This document shows, piece after piece, positions 8,147-17,784 of a stretch of 64,000 nt of DNA. The stretch's first letter is position 1. Each line of letters begins with the position of its first letter. Source of the stretch: Burkholderia puraquae (GTDB taxonomy: Bacteria; Pseudomonadota; Gammaproteobacteria; Burkholderiales; Burkholderiaceae); NCBI RefSeq assembly GCF_002099195.1, contig NZ_NBYX01000029.1, forward strand, positions 1-64,000, in the 5' to 3' direction. The notes beneath the pieces were generated by a model. It saw nothing but the letters and a program-made list of their open reading frames with translations, was not told where the DNA came from and ran no database searches. Made by a program: the position numbers and the translations under genes.

Positions 8147-8617
8147 ATGAAGCGGGGCGGCGCGCCGCGCACGGTGTCGTGCGGCGTCGTGATCCTCGAT
8201 GCGGCCGGCCGCGTGTTCCTCGCGCACGCGACGGATACCACGCACTGGGACATCCCGAAGGGGCAGGGCGAGCCGGGCGAGTCGCCGGCCGACGCGGCGC
8301 TGCGCGAGCTGCTCGAGGAAACCGGCATCGCATTCGCGCCGGCCCGGCTGCTCGATCTCGGCCGCTTTGCTTACCGGCACGACAAGGACCTGCACCTGTT
8401 CGCGGTGAAGGTGGCCGAAGGCGAGATCGATCTCGCGCAGTGCACGTGCACGTCGCTGTTTCCGAGCCGTCGGGACGGCTCGATGATTCCCGAGATGGAT
8501 GCGTATCGCTGGACCATGCCCGTCGACATCGACGCCTATGCGAGCCGCAGTCTCGCGCGGCTGTTTCGCACGAAGCTGTCGCTGGTGGATTTGCATCGGC
8601 GGTTGATGGGCGGGTGA
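8147..8617 (+). CDS. NUDIX hydrolase
   Basis: A 156-residue cytoplasmic NUDIX enzyme. The full NUDIX box is present: GQGEPGE-SPADAAL-RELLEETGI, which fits G-x5-E-x7-R-E-L-x-E-E-x-G-I and places the metal-binding glutamates. Such enzymes hydrolyse nucleoside diphosphates linked to another moiety. The PKGQGEPGE context (DIPKGQGEPGESPADAALRE) resembles diadenosine-polyphosphate/ADP-ribose-type members, but the substrate cannot be read reliably. The ATG at 8147 lies just after the stop of the small secreted protein. Downstream, a terminator and a foreign-looking cassette separate it from the convergent glnS gene. Confidence 0.8.
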   Translation: MKRGGAPRTVSCGVVILDAAGRVFLAHATDTTHWDIPKGQGEPGESPADAALRELLEETGIAFAPARLLDLGRFAYRHDKDLHLFAVKVAEGEIDLAQCTCTSLFPSRRDGSMIPEMDAYRWTMPVDIDAYASRSLARLFRTKLSLVDLHRRLMGG

Positions 8618-8673
8618 ATGAGCGCGGCAGATTCCGCTGCCACGTGATCTGCCTTCGCTGCGGCGCACGCAAT

Positions 8674-8695
8674 AAAAAACCGGCCCAGGGGCCGG
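8674..8695 (-). terminator. Leftward terminator after the effector-like gene
   Basis: On the minus strand the sequence forms CCGGCCC-CT-GGGCCGG followed by a run of six T, an intrinsic terminator about 60 bp beyond the stop of the effector-like gene. It contains the left copy of the 14-bp direct repeat. Confidence 0.65.
8682..8695. repeat. Left copy of 14-bp direct repeat flanking the cassette
   Basis: GGCCCAGGGGCCGG, identical to 10200-10213 and in the same orientation. The left copy keeps an A-run on its outer side, while the right copy keeps a T-run on its outer side. Joined through one repeat copy, they rebuild a near-perfect palindromic terminator with 12-bp arms (AAAAACCGGCCC and GGGCCGGTTTTT). 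Confidence 0.8.
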
Positions 8696-8712
8696 GCGAT
8701 GCCCGGTCTTTT
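8692..8712 (+). terminator. Rightward terminator after NUDIX gene
   Basis: CCGGGC-GAT-GCCCGG followed by TCTTTT on the plus strand. It starts inside the left direct repeat and otherwise lies in the cassette, so the cassette seems to bring its own stop signal for transcripts from the NUDIX gene. Confidence 0.6.
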
Positions 8713-8753
8713 CCAGAAGCGGGGCCGGTACGGGCCACCGCCACCTGTTCGGT

Positions 8754-9959
8754 TCACATCTGTTGATGCGAGCGCGGAACCGAATTGATCATGAACTCGC
8801 CCATCTGATAACGCATCGCGATTTGCCGGATGCCTTGCAGGTCGTCCGGCTTTTGCGGACCGATCACCATATAGTGATCGCCGGTCCCGCCTTTCATTTC
8901 GACATACTCGTGCCAACTCTTCTCGTTGGTCGAGTCGATCTTGACCTTGGTGTCCTTGTTGTCGGGAAAGATCAGAACCTTTCCCTGTGCGTTGATCTGA
9001 TTGATCATCTCGACGGCAGCCTGCTCGGTCATGTCCTCCGGGTAACCATTGCGATTCTGCATCACATGGACGAGGAAATCGCGCTGTCCATCCGTCTCGA
9101 CCATCTTGCGCAACGCGTTGTTTCCGACGTCGAAGCGAAGCACCTCCTGAAGGTTCTCCTTGGCGCCCGGCTTGTTCCAGACCGAAGCAATTTGGTTTTG
9201 TGCGGCGGTCTCGTGCCCGGTCGTCAGATAGAATCCTTTGCCGAATTCTCCCTCTCCACTGTCCACATTGACCCGTGCGTGATCGAAGTGGCGAAGCGCA
9301 CTCGGCCGGGTGACGTGTGCGAGGGAGGTCGTGGTCGCCGGGTTCAGTTCGGTCGGAACCGCATGCGCCGTGGGTGTTCCAAGGTCCCAATTCTTCGGGA
9401 ACCCATCGTTGGAGGGGTCCATTTCACCGGGGAAAACGCGAAACTGGCTCTTGGTCTCGTCGAAAAATTCCACACCCGGCCGAGAGTTGTTCACTTGCTT
9501 GAGGTGGTCGATAAGTTCTTTCGGAGAGCTATATTGTTTGAGGGCATCCGTTTTCTCGAGGAATCTGAGCGCCTCCTGGAGCCTAGGAGGGAGTTCTTCC
9601 GGCAGCTTCCTTTGTTTTCCTGCCGCTACGTCGCCCGCCGACGTGCCGACTTTCGACGCATTGGCTGCATACCATTCCGCCCAGTCCTTGGCGCCTCCTC
9701 TCGTCGGCGCCGGTGAAAAGCCGGTTTCCGGTGCGGGTGCCGATGCCGATGACGCGCGTGCGGAGGGCAGGGGGGCCCTGTTCGTTACCAGTGTCGCCGT
9801 ACTCGAATGAGGCGTCAAAGCCTGGAGCTGCGGTGACGATCCGCCTTCCGATACGCTCCCGCCGGGACGCGAATTGTCGGGGCGCGGGGCGATAACCTGG
9901 GATGTTTCCAACTGCCGCATGCTCGGTGACGAACGGTTAATTCCCGACGGGCTGCTCAT
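8754..9959 (-). CDS. Putative secreted effector with ADP-ribosyltransferase-like domain
   Basis: A 401-residue protein unlike its neighbours in base and codon use. Residues 1-90 are rich in Ser, Pro, Ala, Thr and Arg with few acidic residues and no hydrophobic segment, like a type III secretion leader. Residues about 210-400 resemble the DUF3990-type ADP-ribosyltransferase fold: LAHVTR (His 215), GEFGKGFYLTTGHETAAQ (Tyr 244), HYMVIGPQKPDDL (about 362-374) and a last RQIAM-x3-MGEFMI segment where Gln 379 or Glu 388 could complete the catalytic set. The ATG at 9957-9959 is preferred over the longer frame from 10097 because a PIP box and -10-like hexamer fall inside that extension and GGAG precedes it. 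No chaperone or secretion genes are nearby. The family call is by motif only; a toxin delivered by another route is possible. Confidence 0.6.
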   Translation of the reverse strand: MSSPSGINRSSPSMRQLETSQVIAPRPDNSRPGGSVSEGGSSPQLQALTPHSSTATLVTNRAPLPSARASSASAPAPETGFSPAPTRGGAKDWAEWYAANASKVGTSAGDVAAGKQRKLPEELPPRLQEALRFLEKTDALKQYSSPKELIDHLKQVNNSRPGVEFFDETKSQFRVFPGEMDPSNDGFPKNWDLGTPTAHAVPTELNPATTTSLAHVTRPSALRHFDHARVNVDSGEGEFGKGFYLTTGHETAAQNQIASVWNKPGAKENLQEVLRFDVGNNALRKMVETDGQRDFLVHVMQNRNGYPEDMTEQAAVEMINQINAQGKVLIFPDNKDTKVKIDSTNEKSWHEYVEMKGGTGDHYMVIGPQKPDDLQGIRQIAMRYQMGEFMINSVPRSHQQM

Positions 9960-10023
9960 GGCCAATGCTCCATTTTGAGACGTGTGAAAGCCAGGCTCAT
10001 CGGATCGTCCTGGCGAGTGCCTG

Positions 10024-10029
10024 ACTATC
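10024..10029 (-). promoter_or_regulatory. -10-like element of the effector promoter
   Basis: GATAGT on the minus strand, matching four of six positions of TATAAT. It begins 31 nt after the PIP box, within the 30-32 nt spacing reported for PIP-box promoters in Xanthomonas, and lies about 64 bp before the ATG. Confidence 0.5.
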
Positions 10030-10060
10030 GCCCAGCGTCTTCGGCGCGCTTGCGCCACCC

Positions 10061-10085
10061 ACGAATCCGCGCACTGAAATCCGAA
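10061..10085 (-). promoter_or_regulatory. PIP / hrpII box (TTCG-N16-TTCG)
   Basis: On the minus strand the sequence reads TTCGG, 15 bases, then TTCGT. This is a perfect match to the plant-inducible-promoter consensus TTCGB-N15-TTCGB and equally to the HrpB-type hrpII box TTCG-N16-TTCG. In Xanthomonas and Ralstonia these sites are bound by AraC-type activators (HrpX, HrpB) that switch on type III secretion and effector genes. The box is 102 bp upstream of the effector ATG and correctly oriented. Confidence 0.65.
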
Positions 10086-10123
10086 GCGCGATGGCAACCC
10101 GGCGCGTCATGCGACGCGATTGC

Positions 10124-10155
10124 AAAAAAAACGCCACCCGTTCTATCGGGTGGCG
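10124..10155 (-). terminator. Second leftward terminator after glnS
   Basis: A 9-bp perfect stem, CGCCACCCG - TTCTAT - CGGGTGGCG, is followed on the minus strand by eight T. It lies between glnS and the PIP box and would shield the effector promoter from glnS read-through. Confidence 0.8.
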
Positions 10156-10162
10156 CTGCTAA

Positions 10163-10198
10163 TAAAAAATGCCGTTCAGTTCTTGACTGAACGGCATT
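10163..10198 (-). terminator. First leftward terminator after glnS
   Basis: A 12-bp perfect stem, AATGCCGTTCAG - TTCTTGA - CTGAACGGCATT, with an A-run on the left that reads as a T-run on the minus strand. It lies about 80 bp beyond the glnS stop, inside the cassette, and probably replaces the split original terminator. Confidence 0.8.
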
Positions 10199-10199
10199 A

Positions 10200-10213
10200 G
10201 GCCCAGGGGCCGG
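10200..10213. repeat. Right copy of 14-bp direct repeat flanking the cassette
   Basis: GGCCCAGGGGCCGG, identical to 8682-8695. It is followed by TTTTT but has lost the A-run on its other side, consistent with being the outer half of a split bidirectional terminator. Confidence 0.8.
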
Positions 10214-10275
10214 TTTTTCATGGTCACGCGACGGTGGCTTTCGAAGCCGCGCACCGCCGCGCGCGCAGCACGCCG

Positions 10276-11985
<1,710 letters not shown>

Positions 11986-12229
11986 GCGGATGGCGTCAGG
12001 TTGTGTCGGCGCGTCGCGCCGGTTTAATCCTGTGATTCTACCTGACCGGGGTCCGTCCCGCGCGGCTTGCGGCATGGCGGGGGCGGGTTTCGACGGATTA
12101 TCTCGATATTGTGTCGGCTGTAACACGACGTAAATCGGATTGCCCGGGCCGTTTGGCGTTGCCTATGATGGCTTCACCGATTCAACGCCGCCGTTCGGGT
12201 TGCCGCGCGGCGGGAGGAAACTAAAAATC

Positions 12230-12439
12230 ATGATGAAGAAGACCACGTTTATCGTTCGTACCGCCGTGATCGTCGCGGCCCTGTCGCAACTCGGCGCATG
12301 CGCAATGACGCATACGCAGCGCAATGCCGGCATCGGCGCGGCCGCGGGCGGCGCGCTCGGCTACCTGGTGACGGGCGGCCCGCTCGGCACGGTCGCGGGC
12401 GCCGCGGCGGGCGGCATCGTCGGTGCGAACGTGCGCTGA
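12230..12439 (+). CDS. Glycine-zipper lipoprotein, OsmB-like
   Basis: A 69-residue lipoprotein: a signal peptide with lipobox LGAC, then a mature part dominated by a glycine-zipper repeat (GIGAAAGGALGYLVTGGPLG then TVAGAAAGGIVGANVR). This resembles OsmB or YMGG-type small envelope lipoproteins. The ribosome site GGGAGGAAA lies about 10 bases before the ATG. Glycine zippers pack in membranes, so a role in envelope stress or membrane association is likely but unproven. It is transcribed divergently from glnS across a 244-bp gap. Confidence 0.8.
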   Translation: MMKKTTFIVRTAVIVAALSQLGACAMTHTQRNAGIGAAAGGALGYLVTGGPLGTVAGAAAGGIVGANVR

Positions 12440-12617
12440 CCGTTGACATGACGCGGGCCGCCTGCAAGGCGGCTTGCCGTCCGGTCGCGACGCTGCGTTC
12501 GACGCGTCCCGACCCCACGCACATCCTTCCGGTATCAGACAGGCAGCATCAGGGAGGAACGGGTATGCGACACTGCGTCGACGCCACATAACGATTTCAC
12601 TCGTCGACGCACCTTCC

Positions 12618-13172
12618 ATGAGCCGATTCCCCGTTCTCGTCCTGCCGGGCTACGCCAATTCGGGCCCGCTTCACTGGCAGAGCCGCTGGGAGCGTGCCGA
12701 TGCACGTTTCTCGCGCGTCGCGATGCCCGACTGGGACCGGGCGTTCCGCAACGGCTGGTGTCTCGCACTCGATCGCGCAGTCGAAGCCGCGCGCGGGCCG
12801 GTGCTGATTGCCGGCCACAGCCTCGGTACGCTGACCACCGCGTGGTGGGCGACGCGCTATGCGCGCCCGGCGGCGCTCGCGAAAGTGCGCGGCGCGCTGC
12901 TCGTCGCGCTGCCTGATCCGCACGGCCCCGCGTTTCCGGCCGATGCGCACGGCTTCGGGCCCGTGCCGTACGAACGGCTGCCGTTTCCGACCTGCGTCGT
13001 CGCCAGCAGCGACGATCCGTATGGCTCGCTCGCCTTTGCCCGCACCTGCGCGAACGCATGGGGCAGCGCATTCCGCGAGATCGGAGCGCGTGGCCACATC
13101 AATGCGGACAGCGGGCTCGGCGACTGGCCCGATGCGCGCGGCTGGCTCGACGCGCTCGCCCACTGCGATTGA
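12618..13172 (+). CDS. RBBP9/YdeN-type serine hydrolase
   Basis: A 184-residue alpha/beta hydrolase of the small RBBP9/YdeN family. It opens with VLVLPGYANSGPLHWQSRWE, has the nucleophile elbow GHSLGT (Ser near residue 64), the acid-loop segment ASSDDPYGS, and the histidine segment GARGHINADSGLGDWPD, all characteristic of the family. The cellular substrate is unknown for bacterial members. It stands between the glycine-zipper lipoprotein and a convergent CoA-transferase gene. The preceding 180 bp contain a small GC-rich hairpin (12457-12473) without a clear T-run. Confidence 0.85.
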   Translation: MSRFPVLVLPGYANSGPLHWQSRWERADARFSRVAMPDWDRAFRNGWCLALDRAVEAARGPVLIAGHSLGTLTTAWWATRYARPAALAKVRGALLVALPDPHGPAFPADAHGFGPVPYERLPFPTCVVASSDDPYGSLAFARTCANAWGSAFREIGARGHINADSGLGDWPDARGWLDALAHCD

Positions 13173-13216
13173 CCGTGCGGGGCGGGGCAGTCGATGCGGC
13201 CACCTCCGCCTGCCCG

Positions 13217-13246
13217 CCCGCACCCGCACCCGCACCCGCACCCGCA
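13217..13246. repeat. Five tandem copies of hexamer CCCGCA
   Basis: Five perfect head-to-tail copies of CCCGCA lie in the 87-bp gap between the convergent hydrolase and CoA-transferase genes. This is a simple-sequence repeat that may vary in copy number by slippage; no function is implied. Confidence 0.9.
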
Positions 13247-13259
13247 CCGGCCGCCGTGC

Positions 13260-14480
13260 TCAGATCGCCTGTTTCGCCCGCAGCGCGGCGATCTTCGCGT
13301 CGTCGTAGCCGAGCATGTCGCGCAGTACGTCATCGGTCTGCGCGCCGAGCAGCGGCGGCGCCGTGCGTGCGTCGGGCGGCGTCGCGCTCATCCGGATCGG
13401 GTTGCGCACGAGCTTCGCATCGGCGCCGCACGGGTGCGGCAGCGACACCTGCATCCCGCGCGCGACGACCTGCTCGTTGTCGAACACCTCGTCGAGGTCG
13501 TTGATCGGCCCGCATGGCACGCCGGCCGCTTCGAGCACACCGATCCAGTCGGCCTTGTCGCGCGTCTTCACCATCTCCGCGAGGATCGGCACCAGCGTGT
13601 CGCGGTGGCGCACGCGCGACGGGTTCGTCGCGAAACGCTCGTCGTCGGCCAGCTCGGGCCGGCCGCCGGCCTCGACGAACTTGCGGAACTGCCCGTCGTT
13701 GCCGACCGCGACGATGATCCACCCGTCGCGCGTCTGGAACGTCTGGTACGGCACGATGTTCGGATGCGCATTGCCCCAGCGCACCGGGGGCTTGCCGCTC
13801 GCGAGGAAGTTGGTGTTCATGTTCGCGAGCAGCGCGACCTGCACGTCGAGCAGCGCCATGTCGATGTACTGGCCTTCGCCCGTCCGGTCGCGGTGCGCGA
13901 GGGCGGCGAGCACCGCGATCGTCGAGTAGAGGCCGGTCGCGAGGTCGGCGATCGCGACGCCGGCCTTCTGCGGGCCGCCGCCCGGCTCGCCGTCGCGCTC
14001 GCCGGTGATGCTCATGAAGCCGCCGATCCCCTGGATGATGAAGTCGTAGCCCGCGCGATGCGCGTACGGGCCCGTCTGGCCGAAGCCGGTGACCGAGCAG
14101 TAGACGAGGTCGGGCTTCACCGCGCGCAGCGATTCGTAATCGAGCCCGTATTTCTTCAACTGGCCGACCTTGTAGTTCTCGAGCACGACGTCGCTCTGCG
14201 CGGCGAGCTCGCGCACGATCTGCTGGCCCTCGGGCGTCGCGATGTCGACCGTCACCGAGCGCTTGTTGCGGTTCGCCGCGAGGTAGTACGCGGCCTCCGC
14301 GGTATCCGCGCCGTCCGCGTCCTTCAGGTACGGCGGCCCCCAGTGGCGCGTGTCGTCGCCGGCGCCCGGGCGCTCGACCTTGATCACGTCCGCGCCGAAA
14401 TCGGCAAGCGTCTGCGCGCACCACGGGCCCGCGAGCACGCGGGTGAGGTCCAGCACGCGGATATGGCTCAGGGCACCCAT
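13260..14480 (-). CDS. CaiB/BaiF-family (class III) CoA-transferase
   Basis: A 406-residue CoA-transferase that moves CoA between carboxylic acids in the cytoplasm. Family features are the N-terminal IRVLDLTRVLAGPWCAQTLA, then DFGADVIKVERPGAGDDTR, the VENYKVG-like segment (VVLENYKVGQLKKYGLDY), GFGQTGPYAHRAGYD, and the conserved aspartate in KAGVAIADLATGLY that carries the acyl intermediate. I placed the start at MGALSHIRVLDL because AAAGGAG lies just upstream; an ATG seven codons earlier is within that ribosome site. The acyl substrate is not evident. There is no acyl-CoA dehydrogenase or lyase beside it. Confidence 0.88.
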   Translation of the reverse strand: MGALSHIRVLDLTRVLAGPWCAQTLADFGADVIKVERPGAGDDTRHWGPPYLKDADGADTAEAAYYLAANRNKRSVTVDIATPEGQQIVRELAAQSDVVLENYKVGQLKKYGLDYESLRAVKPDLVYCSVTGFGQTGPYAHRAGYDFIIQGIGGFMSITGERDGEPGGGPQKAGVAIADLATGLYSTIAVLAALAHRDRTGEGQYIDMALLDVQVALLANMNTNFLASGKPPVRWGNAHPNIVPYQTFQTRDGWIIVAVGNDGQFRKFVEAGGRPELADDERFATNPSRVRHRDTLVPILAEMVKTRDKADWIGVLEAAGVPCGPINDLDEVFDNEQVVARGMQVSLPHPCGADAKLVRNPIRMSATPPDARTAPPLLGAQTDDVLRDMLGYDDAKIAALRAKQAI

Positions 14481-14638
14481 CGTCGAATCGTCTCCTTTCA
14501 TGGCTGGCCTTGTCGGGCCAGGCCGGTTGGCATGCCAAGCATCTTAAGGCGAATTCGCCGCGGGAGTGGCCCAGCCGGGCCGGCCGGAGGGCCGAGCCGC
14601 TTTGCCGGCGCTTTGCCCGGAAGCCGGCCCCGATCCCG

Positions 14639-14644
14639 TATAAT
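14639..14644 (+). promoter_or_regulatory. Consensus -10 hexamer upstream of alaS
   Basis: TATAAT, a perfect -10 match, lies 87 bp before the alaS ATG. No good -35 hexamer is seen at 16-18 bp spacing, so the assignment rests on the -10 alone. Confidence 0.4.
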
Positions 14645-14730
14645 CGATCGTTTCCGAATCCATGCCGCCGCGCGCCCCGCCTGGGGCGCCGGCGTTTGAA
14701 GCCGTCTTTGCCAGACTGTCCCCGCACGCC

Positions 14731-17355
14731 ATGAAAGCTGCCGAAATCCGCGAGAAATTCCTCAAATTCTTCGAATCGAAGGGCCACACGATCGTCCGCT
14801 CGTCGAGCCTCGTGCCCGGTAACGACCCCACGCTGATGTTCACGAACTCGGGCATGGTCCAGTTCAAGGACGTGTTCCTCGGCACGGATCCGCGTCCGTA
14901 CTCGCGCGCCACGACGGCGCAGCGCAGCGTGCGCGCGGGCGGCAAGCACAACGACCTCGAGAACGTCGGCTACACGGCGCGCCACCACACGTTCTTCGAG
15001 ATGCTCGGCAACTTCTCGTTCGGCGACTACTTCAAGCACGACGCGATCAAGTTCGCGTGGGAACTGCTGACCACGGTCTACCAGCTGCCGAAGGAGAAGC
15101 TGTGGGTCACGGTCTACCAGGAAGACGACGAGGCCTACGACATCTGGGCGAAGGAAGTCGGCGTGCCGACCGAGCGCATCATCCGGATCGGCGACAACAA
15201 GGGCGCGCGCTACGCGTCGGACAACTTCTGGACGATGGGCGACACCGGCCCGTGCGGCCCGTGCACCGAAATCTTCTACGATCACGGCCCGGACGTGTGG
15301 GGCGGCCCGCCGGGGTCGCCTGAAGAAGACGGCGACCGCTACATCGAGATCTGGAACCTCGTGTTCATGCAGTTCAACCGCGACGCGCAGGGCAACATGA
15401 CGCGCCTGCCGAAGCAGTCGGTCGACACCGGCATGGGCCTCGAGCGCCTCGCTGCGGTGCTGCAGCACGTGCACAGCAACTACGAGATCGACCTGTTCCA
15501 GAACCTGATCAAGGCCGCCGCGCGCGTGACCGAAATCAGCGACCTCACGAACAACTCGCTGAAGGTGATCGCCGATCACATCCGCGCGTGCTCGTTCCTG
15601 ATCGTCGACGGCGTGATTCCCGGCAACGAAGGCCGCGGCTACGTGCTGCGCCGGATCGTGCGCCGCGCGATCCGCCACGGCTACAAGCTCGGCCGCAAGG
15701 GTTCGTTCTTCCACAAGCTGGTGGCCGACCTCGTTGCCGAGATGGGCGTTGCATATCCGGAGCTGAAGGAAGCCGAACAGCGCGTGACCGACGTGCTGCG
15801 CCAGGAAGAAGAGCGCTTCTTCGAGACGATCGAGCACGGCATGTCGATCCTCGAAGCCGCGCTGGCCGACGTCGAGGCGAAGGGCGGCAAGGTGCTCGAC
15901 GGCGAGCTCGCGTTCAAGCTGCACGACACCTACGGCTTCCCGCTCGACCTCACGGCCGACGTGTGCCGCGAGCGCGGGATGACGGTCGACGAGCCGGCGT
16001 TCGACGACGCGATGGCGCGCCAGCGCGAGCAGGCGCGTGCGGCCGGCAAGTTCAAGGCGGCGCAGGGCCTCGAATATACGGGCGCGAAGACCACGTTCCA
16101 CGGCTATGAAGAAATCGCGTTCGACGACGCGAAGATCGTCGCGCTGTACGTCGATGGCTCGTCGGTCAACGAAGTGAAGACCGGCCAGGACGCGGTCGTC
16201 GTGCTCGACCACACGCCGTTCTACGCGGAATCGGGCGGCCAGGTCGGCGACCAGGGCGTGCTCGCGAACGCCGCGACGCGCTTCGCGGTGGCCGACACGC
16301 TGAAGGTGCAGGCCGACGTGATCGGCCACCACGGCACGCTCGAGCAGGGCACGCTGAAGGTCGGCGACGTGCTGCGCGCCGAGATCGACGCGCACCGTCG
16401 TGCGCGCACGCAGCGCAACCACTCGGCCACCCACCTGATGCACAAGGCGCTGCGCGAAGTGCTCGGCGCGCACGTGCAGCAGAAGGGTTCGCTGGTCGAC
16501 GCGGAAAAAACCCGTTTCGACTTCGCGCACAACGCGCCGATGACCGACGACGAAATCCGTCGCGTCGAGCAGATCGTCAACAACGAAATCCTCGCGAACG
16601 CGCCGGGCATCGTGCGCGTGATGCCGTACGACGAAGCGGTGAAGGGCGGCGCGATGGCGCTGTTCGGAGAGAAGTACGGCGATGAAGTGCGCGTGCTCGA
16701 CCTCGGCTTCTCGCGCGAACTGTGCGGCGGCACGCACGTGCATCGCACCGGCGACATCGGCTTCTTCAAGATCGTCGTCGAAGGCGGTGTCGCGGCCGGC
16801 ATCCGCCGTGTCGAGGCGATCACCGGCGACAACGCGGTGCGTTACGTGCAGGATCTCGACGCCCGCATGAACGAAGCGGCAGCCGCGCTGAAGGCGCAGC
16901 CGTCGGAACTCACGCAGCGTATCGCGCAGGTGCAGGACCAGGTGAAGTCGCTCGAGAAGGAACTGGGTGCGCTGAAGTCGAAGCTCGCATCGAGCCAGGG
17001 CGACGAGCTCGCGCAGCAGGCCGTCGAAATCGGCGGCGTGTTCGTGCTGGCCGCGACGCTCGACGGTGCCGACGCGAAGACGCTGCGCGAAACGGTCGAC
17101 AAGCTGAAGGACAAGCTGAAGAGTGCGGCGATCGTGCTGGCGGCCGTCGAAGGCGGCAAGGTCAGCCTGATCGCGGGCGTCACGCCCGACGCGAGCAAGA
17201 AGGTCAAGGCCGGCGAGCTCGTGAACTTCGTCGCGCAGCAGGTCGGCGGCAAGGGCGGCGGCCGTCCGGACATGGCGCAGGCTGGCGGCACCGAGCCGGC
17301 GAACCTGCCGGGCGCGCTGGCCGGCGTGAAGGGCTGGGTCGAAGAGCGGCTCTGA
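14731..17355 (+). CDS. alaS: Alanyl-tRNA synthetase
   Basis: An 874-residue class II aminoacyl-tRNA synthetase that charges and edits tRNA-Ala. It begins [19 protein letters not shown], contains the class II motifs around [21 protein letters not shown] and [10 protein letters not shown], the editing-domain zinc motif [20 protein letters not shown] with the later [13 protein letters not shown], and the C-terminal C-Ala segment [11 protein letters not shown]. The ATG at 14731 is the family start; the 23-codon upstream extension is not conserved in type. An intrinsic terminator follows about 80 bp downstream. Confidence 0.97.
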   Translation: MKAAEIREKFLKFFESKGHTIVRSSSLVPGNDPTLMFTNSGMVQFKDVFLGTDPRPYSRATTAQRSVRAGGKHNDLENVGYTARHHTFFEMLGNFSFGDYFKHDAIKFAWELLTTVYQLPKEKLWVTVYQEDDEAYDIWAKEVGVPTERIIRIGDNKGARYASDNFWTMGDTGPCGPCTEIFYDHGPDVWGGPPGSPEEDGDRYIEIWNLVFMQFNRDAQGNMTRLPKQSVDTGMGLERLAAVLQHVHSNYEIDLFQNLIKAAARVTEISDLTNNSLKVIADHIRACSFLIVDGVIPGNEGRGYVLRRIVRRAIRHGYKLGRKGSFFHKLVADLVAEMGVAYPELKEAEQRVTDVLRQEEERFFETIEHGMSILEAALADVEAKGGKVLDGELAFKLHDTYGFPLDLTADVCRERGMTVDEPAFDDAMARQREQARAAGKFKAAQGLEYTGAKTTFHGYEEIAFDDAKIVALYVDGSSVNEVKTGQDAVVVLDHTPFYAESGGQVGDQGVLANAATRFAVADTLKVQADVIGHHGTLEQGTLKVGDVLRAEIDAHRRARTQRNHSATHLMHKALREVLGAHVQQKGSLVDAEKTRFDFAHNAPMTDDEIRRVEQIVNNEILANAPGIVRVMPYDEAVKGGAMALFGEKYGDEVRVLDLGFSRELCGGTHVHRTGDIGFFKIVVEGGVAAGIRRVEAITGDNAVRYVQDLDARMNEAAAALKAQPSELTQRIAQVQDQVKSLEKELGALKSKLASSQGDELAQQAVEIGGVFVLAATLDGADAKTLRETVDKLKDKLKSAAIVLAAVEGGKVSLIAGVTPDASKKVKAGELVNFVAQQVGGKGGGRPDMAQAGGTEPANLPGALAGVKGWVEERL

Positions 17356-17430
17356 TCCTGCGCTGCGCCGGGTGCTTGCGAGAGCACTGCGTCGCATGAC
17401 TGGCAAGCAATCCGTTACCGGGATTGCCTG

Positions 17431-17468
17431 AAACGACCCGATCGGCATTGGCCGGTCGGGTCGTTTTG
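17431..17468 (+). terminator. Intrinsic terminator after alaS
   Basis: An inverted repeat with outer arms ACGACCCGA and TCGGGTCGT, plus an inner CGGC/GCCG pairing, is followed by TTTT. Confidence 0.75.
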
Positions 17469-17784
17469 CATTGGTCGGGGTTCAGCGGCTATCGATCAGG
17501 CTGCACGCAACGCCGGTGTGGCGGTTCCTGATCTCAAGTGCATCATTCACGACGCACGTGCCCGATACACGGCCCCTGTGTGATCGTCGAAGGCGATGTG
17601 GCGTTCGACGTAGAAGGGCAGTCTGCGGCATTCGACGGACACAAGACCTCGTGCGGAGCAACCTTGATTGCGTCGCTTGCTACATCCGGGCGCGCATAGC
17701 GAAACGGCAGTGTCCGGGTAGCCCGGACAAGACGCCCGGCATTTAAGATCGTTGCGTGCTCAGCCTGACTCGCACCTGTCCGTC
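17469..17784. other. Intergenic stretch with possible gene remnant
   Basis: No intact gene is convincing here. On the minus strand one frame gives a protein-like run (LPFRYARPDVASDAIKVAPHE) and, shifted by one base further on, another frame gives ECRRLPFYVERHIAFDDHTG continuing to a stop at 17547. Together they could be the frameshifted tail of a decayed gene. A short hairpin, TGTCCGGG-TAG-CCCGGACA (17711-17729), lies just after the LysR stop without a clear T-run. Confidence 0.25.

Larger units (their letters stand above)
8696..10213. mobile_element. Putative inserted cassette carrying one effector-like gene
   Basis: About 1.5 kb bounded by the 14-bp direct repeat (one copy counted inside). 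It separates the convergent NUDIX and glnS genes, is visibly less GC-rich than its surroundings, and holds one gene plus terminators at both ends. No transposase, integrase or terminal inverted repeats are visible, so the mechanism is unknown. Insertion into a shared terminator is inferred from the repeat arrangement, not observed. Confidence 0.45.

Noticed and set aside
9960-10097. N-terminal extension of the effector-like protein (46 residues)
   Set aside because: It overlaps a PIP box and -10 element, and has no ribosome site. The start at 9959 is preferred.
12457-12473. Terminator after the glycine-zipper lipoprotein gene
   Set aside because: The hairpin GCCGCCT-GCA-AGGCGGC is short and followed by only two T. 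Too weak to call.
13217-13246. Repeated units suggesting a CRISPR-like array
   Set aside because: The units are six bases with no spacers. It is a simple tandem repeat.
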